From Dicyema japonicum (Eukaryota; Dicyemida; Rhombozoa; Dicyemidae), in assembly GCA_011109175.1 (NCBI GenBank), contig RDEW01000070.1, positions 73,055-137,054 on the forward strand: DNA of 64,000 nt, given 5' to 3'. A model generated the notes under the pieces. The model had not been told where the DNA came from. It searched no databases and worked only from the letters and a program-made list of their open reading frames with translations. A program made the position numbers and the translations under genes. This document shows positions 30,132-38,339 of this stretch, in pieces. Position 1 is the first letter of the stretch. Every line of letters begins with the position of its first letter.

Positions 30132-32455
30132 ATGGAAGACAGTGATGAGTCGTGTTGTAAACTGAATCTGTTTCTCGCTGATTTTGACTCAAATTATGAC
30201 GACGATGGTCGACCTAATCCTTCAAAGGGAATCCGTCCTCAGAAGGACAATCAAAGCACGATGGAAGAAGAAAGTGATAGCGATGACTCATTGGCTGAAT
30301 TGAACCTTTTTCTGACCGACTTTGAGTCAGAGTTCAACCAAAAAAGTGACCGGGAAGATCCCTCAGAGTTAGTCGATCCTCAAAGGAGGAAGTTGTCCAG
30401 ATGATGAGTGTCAACCAGAGGAAGGTCTCCCGTTCAGAAATGGTATTCTGTTAGCTTTAAAATAGACTCATTTTGAGAAAGGCCTGGACCAAAAGACCAT
30501 CAACTACAAAGCCAAGTGGAAACAGATTTCGTCAAAATTGGATACAATTCAAGACCCTTGGGAAGATTTTCCCGATATTGAGGTCGCGTAATTATGTCAA
30601 TGACAGGTCAAGGAGGTCACTCGATATCGTTACAGTCCTGATACTAATAAATGGACGGTTGATCATATTCAAGTAAAGATGGAGGATAAGGTACTTATTC
30701 GAGGTATTTCTAGCCCTTTTCTCATGGATCAATGCGGGAATGCTTCAGACTGTAAAATTTATTTTTTGTAATTAATTATTATTTTTATTTAATTAAAAAT
30801 ATAATTATTTTTAGGAAATGCTTAACAAATTTTACAAAATGCAAAGATTGGAGGAATTGCGTGGCTAAGCGGTATTTGGACTTTGCGAATGTGGAGACGT
30901 ACAAGAATGACGTCATCATGCAGGCTGTGGCGAAAAGGTGGAGTGAAATGTACAACAGAGCGAATCCACCTAAAAAAGTAAAATTAAATATTTGAATCAG
31001 ATTGACATGGTGCAGCTGAACATGATCGAATTTAATCAGGAAAATCGATTTTACCACATCGAGCCGTTTATTATGGGGGACTACGTGAAATATAACTCAA
31101 ACTGCGGCTTCGTGAACAAATGTAAGAGAAACACTCCTCAGGTTTCCTTGAAAATATATTTTAGGCGTTTTCTCACTTCACATTCGAGAAGTCGGGACAC
31201 AAACTGATGGTCGTGGACATTCAAGGGGTCGATGATTTGTACACGGATCCTCAAATCCATACACACGACCTCGGGCAATTTGGAGATGGGAATCTGGGCA
31301 TTCGTGGAATGGCGCTCTTCTTCCAGTCCCACGTGTGTTCTTCGATATGTGTTGCCTTGGGATTAGAGAACTTTGACTTGACTGACTCAGAATTGGACAG
31401 AAATCAGCATTCTTATGTGGTAATTTGAATATTTATTGTGGATTGGTACCCCACTTACTGTGGCTAGTTTGGACAGAGATCTATCAAATTCTGAGTCGTC
31501 TGCTCTTAAGGACGGGTACTTGGTTTGTTCTCCAGTCAAAAATAAATTTTTGAACGTAAACAGACCAATGTGCAATCTATCTGAATGTTCTGGTGATGAG
31601 GTTACAATTAAATATTTATTTTTTGTTAACAATTTTATTTATTTTTATAAATCAATTTTTTATGTTTAGAATGATAGTTCCCACGTTACTATCTTGGGAG
31701 TAATTCGACGAACGAGGCTAATTTGATCGATAATGGCACAGAGGTCTCAGTGTTATCTAAGGTAGAGGAATTTAATCAACGTGTGTAGATTCACCACCAA
31801 CTCGCATTATATCACCAAATGGGACGCTTCACTGATTCTTCAGTTGACTGGATAGCCTATGACTTCCATGAGAATATTGCTGCTAAGCTTGGCAACCCCG
31901 AAGCGATGGAAAACCTCTCAAAGATCTACTTGGACTTGATGATTACTGACTTTAAGCTCAACGACATTCTGAACCCCCAGGTCCCCGACTTCTTTTATTT
32001 CAGAGGACTCTTGAAGATCTTAAAAACTTGGGAGTTGAGTTCATGATTCGCTGCGCGGAAACTTTCGGTTCCCTTTTCTGTTTAAGACACGTGGCTCACT
32101 GTTGGCTGGAGGGTTCTGGGCCTGGTAAATTAAGGTTGATGGTTGACTGATGTGTTAGTGAGAGAAACTGGAGACGTGCTGCCGACTGTCTGGAGACTTT
32201 GATTATGAGCGGGACAGAGGAGTTCTACGAGGAGACACATTTGCAACTGTTCAGAGAGAGGGTCGAGCTGGCTAAAGTCTACATGGTTGGGGGATTTGGA
32301 GTTGACGTTGATAAGAGACGTGCAGGCATGCTTACTAGTTTATTGTAGGCCAACTCTTTACTGAGGCTGCCAATGAAGCTATTAAGATTAATTATGTAGA
32401 GTTGGCTATGAAGTATTTTTCTTTGGCAGAAGAGTGCCAAGTCGAGGAGCAATAA
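30132..32455 (+). CDS. EEF2K: eukaryotic elongation factor 2 kinase (alpha-kinase)
   Basis: eEF2K is a calmodulin-dependent alpha-kinase that phosphorylates eEF2 and slows elongation. Introns in frame: 30443-30465 (23 nt), 30583-30606 (24), 30752-30814 (63), 30978-31000 (23), 31142-31164 (23), 31601-31669 (69), 31762-31788 (27), 31981-32003 (23), 32125-32158 (34), 32320-32348 (29). Order: two acidic N-terminal repeats (LNLFLADFDS, LNLFLTDFES); a calmodulin-binding-type helix before DPWEDFPDIE; VTRYRY; MRECFR; NCVAKRY with the ATP-site Lys; PPKK; FYHIEPFIMGDYVKYNSNCG; TPQAFSHFTFEKSGHKLMVV; DIQGVDDLYTDPQIH with catalytic Asp; FGDGNLGIRGMALFF. Then a linker (LSECSGDENDSSHVT) and Sel1-like helical repeats (LALYHQMGRF, GNPEAMENLSKIYLDL, LFTEAANEA, YFSLAEEC). 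One-base losses near 30385 and 30716, and an unresolved junction at 31420-31470, break the frame. Shorter than vertebrate eEF2K mainly in the regulatory linker. Confidence 0.92.
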
Positions 32456-32920
32456 GCTGTATCGGTGGTGGTTAACTATTTTTTAATTAAACTGTGAAAT
32501 TTACTGGTTCGCTTGTTAACCACGTGTAAAGCCTTATGTGCGTAATGCATCACCAATTTTTATTCTTTTCTCGTTCTCTCCCTAACTATCTACCTGTACT
32601 AGATCATGAGTTAATATTTTTGAATTCATATTGTACACGTGTATAAGAAATTTCAACCTTTGTATGGCCATCGTTGCAACTCACTTGCGTGGGTCGATAC
32701 AGTAAAAATTGCCAGCAGACAACGAAAAGGGAGCAGAGTTTTTTCTGAATGGTTATGAGATTATCTTCATGATCCCCATTTTCGTAAGTTCCGCAGTCAT
32801 CCGATTCTAATGTTTTCCAAATGTAAATCCTTATCAAACGTCACATTCAGGATGTTTGGTATAACTGTAAAAGCCACATCGCTAATCGTGGTCTTAGGCC
32901 CGTTTGTTTACAGACTATCA
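32456..32920. other. 3' flank of EEF2K; unassigned 77-codon minus-strand frame
   Basis: A minus-strand frame at 32604-32837 begins MIRIYIWKTLESDDCGTYEN. RIYIW resembles one WD40 strand (SIYVWDT in ATG16), and the next upstream minus sequence is the copied ATG16 exon at 32924-32983, but continuous homology cannot be shown by eye. Confidence 0.3.
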
Positions 32921-32923
32921 GGC

Positions 32924-32983
32924 CTTACCTGACATGTGGTTTGGACTAGGGAAAGTCCACAAAATAATCGTCACCACAAAAGG
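32924..32983 (-). pseudogene. Inverted copy of an ATG16 exon with its splice donor
   Basis: The reverse complement of 32924-32983 matches 28801-28860: GACGATTATTTTGTGGACTT, then TCCCTA(C/G)TCCAAACCAC, (G/A)TGTCAGGTAAG. Only two substitutions occur in the 49-bp core, plus divergence at the left edge. It includes the GTAAG donor, so it is a DNA-level duplication and not a retrocopy. Confidence 0.88.
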
Positions 32984-33079
32984 GAGCCTAAACAAGGAAT
33001 ATTTTTAAAGATGTAAATAAGATTTTTTCGATATTTTGTAGGTAATAATAAAAATAATAACACCAGAGACCACGGTTAC

Positions 33080-33470
33080 ACAAACTAACTAATCAAGTGA
33101 TTTCAGCACGCTCTAGCAGGGACCTTATCTTTGCCTGATGCTCGTCCCCACACAAACACGCATCGGTCGAGTGATTGGACCTTCGCAGTCACGACGGCGC
33201 GTTCCGTAGTTCATTCTTATCAAGGTTTTTAGAGGCATTGGTGGCTGGAGTTCTCCAAGAATCCAGCAAACGTTATTTTGGAGGCTCTTTTCCGGCTAGC
33301 CTCAATCTTCAAAAACATTCGTCCAAGAGATGAGTAGACCCCATATGCCACATGCATAAAGATGAATGGTTCAATGAATTTTTTATACACAGTGCTCAAA
33401 GCAGAATGCTTTCCGATCTTCCATAAGCCTGTGATGGCATTTCAGAACATTAGTTTTTTTCGCAATTTGT
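33080..33470 (-). pseudogene. LINE C-terminal region with 3' end
   Basis: Minus strand: KCHHRLMEDRKAFCFEHCV, ACGIWGLLISWTNVFED, KEPPK, and near the end LLERAEIT followed by GAAATCACTTGATTAGTTAG and an ATTATT-rich tail. The terminal block aligns with the GATCACGTGAT-type ends at 17.4, 19.1 and 58.6 kb. Coding is decayed. Confidence 0.62.
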
Positions 33471-33481
33471 AATTACGTTTA
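33469..33481 (+). repeat. Target-site duplication, left, of SINE-B
   Basis: GTAATTACGTTTA, identical to 33804-33816. Confidence 0.85.
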
Positions 33482-33803
33482 ATTAATTAATTTATTAACC
33501 CCGGATACACCGAGAAAGAAGTTAAAGTAGACAACTAATTAAGTGTATCCAGTTTCCACTTCTACAGAAACAGAGTCCATCCGGAATCAGCATAAAAATA
33601 GGACGTCCATTACATGCAGTTGTGGAAACCCCTCCAGTGTAGTGGGGAAGAGCAAATGATCCTTTTTCGTGCCGGCCTGGCATTGGGCGTCACCTAGACA
33701 GGTGGATCACATGACGCCACTCTAATAGGAAAAAAGAGGAGGAACAGACAAGCAAGCAGAAAACTTCAACCAATTAACCACGCGGCTATAATAATATCAA
33801 TAA
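33482..33803 (-). mobile_element. SINE-B, best-defined copy
   Basis: A 322-bp insert between 13-bp target duplications. On the minus strand the head is TAGCCGCGTGGTTAATTGGT with TGGTTAATTGG matching a polymerase III box A; the box B is eroded here but GGTTTGATTCT is present in the 51.0-kb copy. The body carries GTGGCGTCATGTGATCCACC, TGTCTAGGTGACGCCCA, GGATCATTTGCTCTTCCCCA and GGAGGGGTTTCCACAACTGC; it ends CCGGGGTTAATAAATTAATT. Confidence 0.82.
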
Positions 33804-33816
33804 GTAATTACGTTTA
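33804..33816 (+). repeat. Target-site duplication, right, of SINE-B
   Basis: GTAATTACGTTTA, perfect match to 33469-33481. Confidence 0.85.
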
Positions 33817-34245
33817 GGTGACAGCACTTTTTGTGTAATAACACGGTTATTTAATATTAATCACTTTCACTTGATTAATTATTTTATTTTAATAAATAAG
33901 TATTTTAAATTATTTTAAACATTTCATGTGTTATCTTATCTGCAGTGTTATTAAACTCTGCTATATTATTCCTGTTTTAAGAGGCATTTGAGATATAATG
34001 CTATCGATTTGCAGGCACATTTAAATTATGTCCCCTTATTTTATAATCCAATATTTTTTAAGTCTTATATATTAACTACTAAAAGTGATCTCTCAAGGTC
34101 CCTGGTAGTAAACCCAGACAAAATGGAAAGAACTAGAATATCCCGTTGCACCACGAGAAATGAGGAAAGGTTGAGAACATGCAAGAAAGTTGGATCTCTC
34201 TTCGGAAAACTTTATTCACAAGAAATTTCTGGCTGTCGCTTCTGT
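33817..34245. other. No gene assigned
   Basis: AT-rich. The start of a 118-codon plus-strand frame (33988) has no recognised motif and runs into the LINE that follows. Confidence 0.3.
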
Positions 34246-34795
34246 CAAAAAATTTTAAGCGATCTGGATGCGACGAAAGTTCATAGGCACTCGCCTTCGA
34301 ATTCGGTTGTACAACTTTTTTATCGAACCAATTCTACTTTATAACGCGGGGATCTGGGGACTAACCACCAAAGAATTGGAAAACCTCAACTCTTTCCACA
34401 GAAAACAACTGCGACTTCTTCTGGGAGTCTACCGGCCAACGAGCTATAGAGAATACTCAAACACAAAGATGGGAATAAAGGTGCTTCTGCGAAATGGCAG
34501 CTTTTTGGACATAGCCTAAGAGCTTCGGAAATGGCACCGGTAAATCAGGCCATGGAATCATACTTTTCTGTATTAAACAAAACAACGCATCGAGGTCGAC
34601 AAAGCACTCACTTTGATAGGAAGAAAACTGAAAACAGCAGAGGATCTGGATGATCTGAGGGCGGATGCGAGAAACATGGGAGGATGGAAACGACTCAAAG
34701 AGCGTGTCCAGAGATGCATGGCAAAAGTGGAATCTCAAATTAGTTAACTTTGCTGGTTCTGCGGACATTGCTATTAATAATAAAATTAACTAGTG
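34246..34795 (+). pseudogene. LINE C-terminal third, APE-type family
   Basis: FIGTRLRIRLYNFFIEPILL, YNAGIWGLTTKELENLNSFH, RKQLRLLLGVYRPTSYRE, then in shifted frames KWQLFGHSLRASEMAPVNQA, then IGRKLKTAEDLDDLRADARN and MGGWKRLKERVQ. Tail: GGTTCTGCGGACATTGCTAT, TAATAATAAA. Same family as 14.9, 29.7 and 43.7 kb. Confidence 0.8.
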
Positions 34796-34804
34796 TAACA
34801 AGAG

Positions 34805-35115
34805 CCTGATGGTCCTTAGTTCTAGTCTCGCTGCTGAACATTCTGGCTTACGGTTCCACGCATCTACGATGCTTTTGCTTGATCAGTGAACATTCCATTG
34901 CGGAATCGGATCGTCTACAAAAGGACTCACTCCAAACAGAAAAACGAATTGAAGAACATTACCAGGTTCTCCTCTACGATAAGTTATGATAACTGTTCTT
35001 TACTTAAAAGAAAGTATGTGTACTCCCTGGAAGGAGCGATAGCTAATTTGGCTCTTCGTAAAGTGCATAAATACGCGAGAATGCCCATTTATCGCTTTCA
35101 CACCATGGATAATTC
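34805..35115 (+). mobile_element. SINE-A copy, diverged
   Basis: Head GGTCCTTAGTTCTAGTCTCG then CTGCTGAACATTCTGGCTTA, body CATCTACGATGCTTT, GGAATCGGATCGTCTAC, AAAAGGACTCACTC, AACTGTTCTTTACTTAAAAG, tail GGAGCGATAGCTAATTTGGC, TCTTCGTAAAGTGC. The order and spacing match SINE-A including its LINE-like tail. The 99-codon frame over it is incidental. Confidence 0.68.
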
Positions 35116-35239
35116 TTTATGTAAGATATTGCAACAGATCTGTTTGAATAATTTTAGTGATAATTACGAATCCCAGACTCATTGAGAAAAAAAATTAACA
35201 TTTAACATCTAATCAAATACATCCAGTTCCACAATCGCT

Positions 35240-35525
35240 GAGATACAAATAATTTTCAAATCTCGCTGTTGTCAATTCTGACCTAAAGTTCCACGTGTTC
35301 CTGGATTGACGAGTGGAGCCGTCATACGTGATACCTTGGGGAACCAGATCGTCTACAGGAACTCACATAAAAAGAGATATAAAGAAATTCCTTGACCAAT
35401 TTTTAACGATTAGTTAACATAACTGTTCTTCTCTTGACATGCTACAAGAATTGGATCTTATTTATTTATTATTTTTTATTTAAGAATTAGGGTTCTGTGA
35501 AGTTATGTTATTATTATTAAAAATA
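35240..35525 (+). mobile_element. SINE-A copy, diverged
   Basis: TCTCGCTGTTGTCAATTCTG, TTCCACGTGTTCCTGG, GACGAGTGGAGCCGTCAT, CCAGATCGTCTACAGG, AACTGTTCTTCTCTTG and a tail GGGTTCTGTGAAGTTATGTT, ATTATTATTA. A second SINE-A-like unit immediately after the one at 34.8 kb. Confidence 0.58.
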
Positions 35526-35583
35526 AAATAAAATTATGCAAATATTAATTGAATTTAAAAACTGTTTTGTGGACTTTTAATTC

Positions 35584-36614
35584 ATGTCGGAAGATGCCAG
35601 TCAAAATAAAATTAAGTTCATCGAAATAAAACTCAACCGTGACCTCTGCAAAAGTACTGATTTTCCCACCCAGGAGTACTATTATGAAGATCTCCTAGCC
35701 TCACAAGTAATCCACAATTTTGACCCAGATCGATAACCCAGAGGAATTGGAAACTCAGAGCACTAAAAGGAAACTCAAAGAGATCAGTGTCTCAAAAAAG
35801 CTGCATAAAGAATTTGTAGAACTAATATTCACTAAAGAGCAAAATGTTGGTCGAAAAGGGAATCAGTGAGCGGGAGGCATTAATTGAAATGGAGAACTTC
35901 TCCCACCTTGGAGACGGCTACGACAAGTCAGACCCTTTCATAGACGACGGAGAAATTGTAGACTAATTCATAATTAAAGTTCGATGAGTGCATTCCCACG
36001 AACCTGAGGACTGAAATTGGGGGGTTTTTCATTAACGAAGGCCCTTTGGTGATCTCCTCAACTGACATGGGAAACGGTTCTAAGCCAAAGGCCAAAAAGA
36101 AACGAGAGAACCCTCCAGAAACCTCACCTAAGATTCCCAAACTACGTGCTAAGTTTTATGGATTTTAATTTTTAGAAAACTAGATAGAGATTTAACTCTC
36201 CCCCAGTTTCTTAATGGCTACATTGAGAAGTGGTACAATCTTATCGGCTACACAGCTAATCTGACTTGTGGAACCACGTGGGATGGGGAGACGGACGCTT
36301 TGGAGGCTATTTTTCCACTTATACCTCCTTCGATGGAGAGAGCCGTCAACAAAATGATTGAAATTTACTTCCCCCATAAAGAAATTTCAATTCTTGACGA
36401 ATTTGTTGCCGAGTCCCCACAAACACGTGTGCCATTAACTGCCCTCTGTCCACAAAACTCGTCAAATCAGCCTCCCTTAAATTCAGATGACTCTAAGAGC
36501 GCCCCGTTGGAATCTTCAGTGATCTTTATTTCGCACGACGAACCTCCCCACTTCGAAAAACCGATAATTTCCGTTCTTAATCGATTTTTAGAGGTATACC
36601 AACCTAAAATATAA
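35584..36614 (+). CDS. UBN1: ubinuclein (HIRA-complex subunit)
   Basis: Ubinucleins join HIRA and CABIN1 to deposit histone H3.3 independently of replication; the conserved Hpc2-related (HRD) segment contacts H3.3. Five exons: 35584-35706, 35729-35815, 35838-35957, 35980-36152, 36176-36614; introns of 22, 22, 22 and 23 nt, all GT...AG. The spliced frame is unbroken: 313 residues. Residues about 105-140 read LGDGYDKSDPFIDDGEIFDE then CIPTNLRTEIGGFFINEGPL, the HRD hallmark (GYDxxDxFIDDxExxDExxPxxxxxxxGGFYINxGxL). A Lys-rich stretch (KPKAKKKRENPPETSPK) and a helical region (LTLPQFLNGYIEKWYNLIGY) follow. It is far shorter than vertebrate UBN1 (over 1000 residues). The N-terminus lacks the usual long disordered region. 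Confidence 0.93.
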
Positions 36615-36623
36615 AAAATAGAG

Positions 36624-37143
36624 AATGGACAAGAAACGTGCTCAGAGTAGATTGGACGGTCCCCGAAGGCCAGACTACGAGGATTCTAAACTCTTATTAG
36701 TGTTTGATGTTATCTAATGCTAGTCTTTATGCTAACTGTCGCCGTTTTGGCTTGGGGACTGAACAGTGGGAGAGCATATTGGAGATTGTGGCGACCGGCT
36801 TAAATATGGGGGGAGATAGAGAGGAAAAGTTGTCGAAGTTGAGTGATTATTTGGACGACGTGTCTAAGCACTTTTGTGGAGGGATTGATAATGTGTTGAT
36901 TTTGAAGTTTGTTGGAGATGGTTGTGTGATTGTTTACTGTCAGAAACGTTGAAGATTGAGATTAAAAGGGCAGAAGTAGAGTGTGATGATCAGAGTGGAA
37001 AGAAGAAGGGAGCTGCGAAGGTTATTATCCCTGAGAGACAAAAGTATTTTTTGTTATTTTTTATTTTATTATTTTTTCGTAAAAATTATTTATTTAATTT
37101 TAAATATTTTATTTTTTGTTGTACTTTTATAAATTTTTTATGA
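36624..37143 (+). CDS. unknown spliced gene
   Basis: Not recognised. Begins MDKKRAQSRLDGPRRPDYED ten bases after the ubinuclein stop. A 22-nt intron (about 36702-36723, GTTTG...GCTAG) joins LLLV to LYANCRRFGLGTEQWE; a 23-nt intron (about 36930-36952) joins VGDE to TLKIEIKRAEVECDD. An acidic, helical middle part (EEKLSKLSDYLDDVSKHFCG) and a basic stretch (SGKKKGAAKVIIPERQK) follow. After PERQK the frame enters T-rich DNA, and a GTATTTTTTG donor may lead to a further exon, possibly the gene annotated at 37492. Function cannot be stated. Confidence 0.5.
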
Positions 37144-37490
37144 CTATAAATTAAAGTATGTTATATGTCAGTAATACACAGCGTAGTGATATAGAATTTG
37201 CGCCCTAAGCGAGGGTGAAATGTCTAATATCTCCTATCTTCTATTATGAACAATTTTGTCAACATCGCCTTAGATTTTTTATTAGTATTAGGAAGAGTTA
37301 TATTTACTCGTTTTATTCTTTTATGGCTGCCCGTTTAATTTTTAAGGAATAGTGCAACGAAGAGCTATTAGCGGTTTGAATGTTTATTCGGCATTTTATT
37401 TATTTTTCTTGTATTATATTTAATATTTAAAATTATTTTTTAATATTTTAGTATTTTTTTGTCAATAAACATATATTTTTAGGAACGTGA
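37144..37490. other. AT-rich region, possible long intron or spacer
   Basis: No open frame. T-rich sequence ending ATATATTTTTAG at 37482 could be a 3' splice site for the following exon. If it is, this would be an unusually long intron for this genome. Confidence 0.35.
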
Positions 37491-37491
37491 T

Positions 37492-38319
37492 AAAGACAGT
37501 ATTTGTACTGTTTTTCCTGGCTATAAAGATCGACAAATTGTCAGGTGCTACCTTCCTAATGCACATGAATACGTTCATTAAACACTTTGTCTCTAAACTA
37601 GGCGGATCTAAAGCTGGCCTTAACCAATCGTAGTAGTCTCACTAACTTATAGGTTGCTCCTCTCTGCTTCCGAATTTCCTCTTAGGAAGATTAAGAAACT
37701 CTTTGGTACTCCGAAACCTGCCAAGATTCCGATAGAGGTTGTGAAACTTGAGAAGCAACCCGAGGAAATTCAGATTCCGATAGAGGTTGTGAAACCTAAT
37801 ACCCAACTCATGGAAGTTCAAATTGAGAACAGAAACGCGGAAAATCCTATGGATTTGAGTAAAGAAAGAGAGGAAGTCAAAGTTATTGATAAAATCTCAG
37901 TTTCTCAGCCAAATCATCAATTTGCTAATCAAAGCGAATCTTCGTCTTTGTTTACGCCGCCAATTCCTGTGAATATACGAAAAACGTGGCGTCCCCTAGA
38001 AATTTCTCATCCCCCTAAAACTCAACAAATGAAAAAAACTTTAGTAATCCCCCAAAATCATGATCGGTCCTTCGTCAATTTGTTGAATTATTCCCCACGT
38101 CGGCATTTTAGACCGAATTATCAGATGGGAGAACTTCATCAGAGGATGGATATTATTCCGAATGACCACAATTGGAGGGGGTTCGGAAACTTGTATGGCC
38201 AAGGGAGGTTTAACAGTCCCGATGTGAGATTTCAAAATGGATCGATATATCAGTGGAATCCTAATTTGTATAGAGGACCTGATAACGGGAATTTTTATAG
38301 GAGATCTCAATTTGAATAA
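37492..38319 (+). CDS. unknown gene, Pro/Asn/Arg-rich C-terminus
   Basis: Not recognised. The 222-codon open frame 37654-38319 is preceded by an exon reading FVLFFLAIKIDKLSGATFLM then NTFIKHFVSKLGGSKAGLNQ, joined by a 23-nt intron (about 37630-37652, GTAGT...TTATAG) to LLLSASEFPLRKIKKLFGTP. The next part has two near repeats of IPIEVVK, then a Ser/Pro-rich stretch and an Asn/Arg/Gly/Tyr-rich tail (NLYGQGRFNSPDVRFQNG) of low complexity, suggesting a disordered, possibly RNA- or chromatin-associated protein. The 5' end is uncertain; it may continue from the gene at 36624. Confidence 0.5.
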
Positions 38320-38339
38320 CCTTTCGATTATATTTTCAT

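Noticed and set aside
32604-32837. Extended ATG16 paralogue beyond the copied exon
   Set aside because: Only RIYIW resembles a WD40 strand; intervening sequence does not align by eye, so only the 60-bp copy is claimed.
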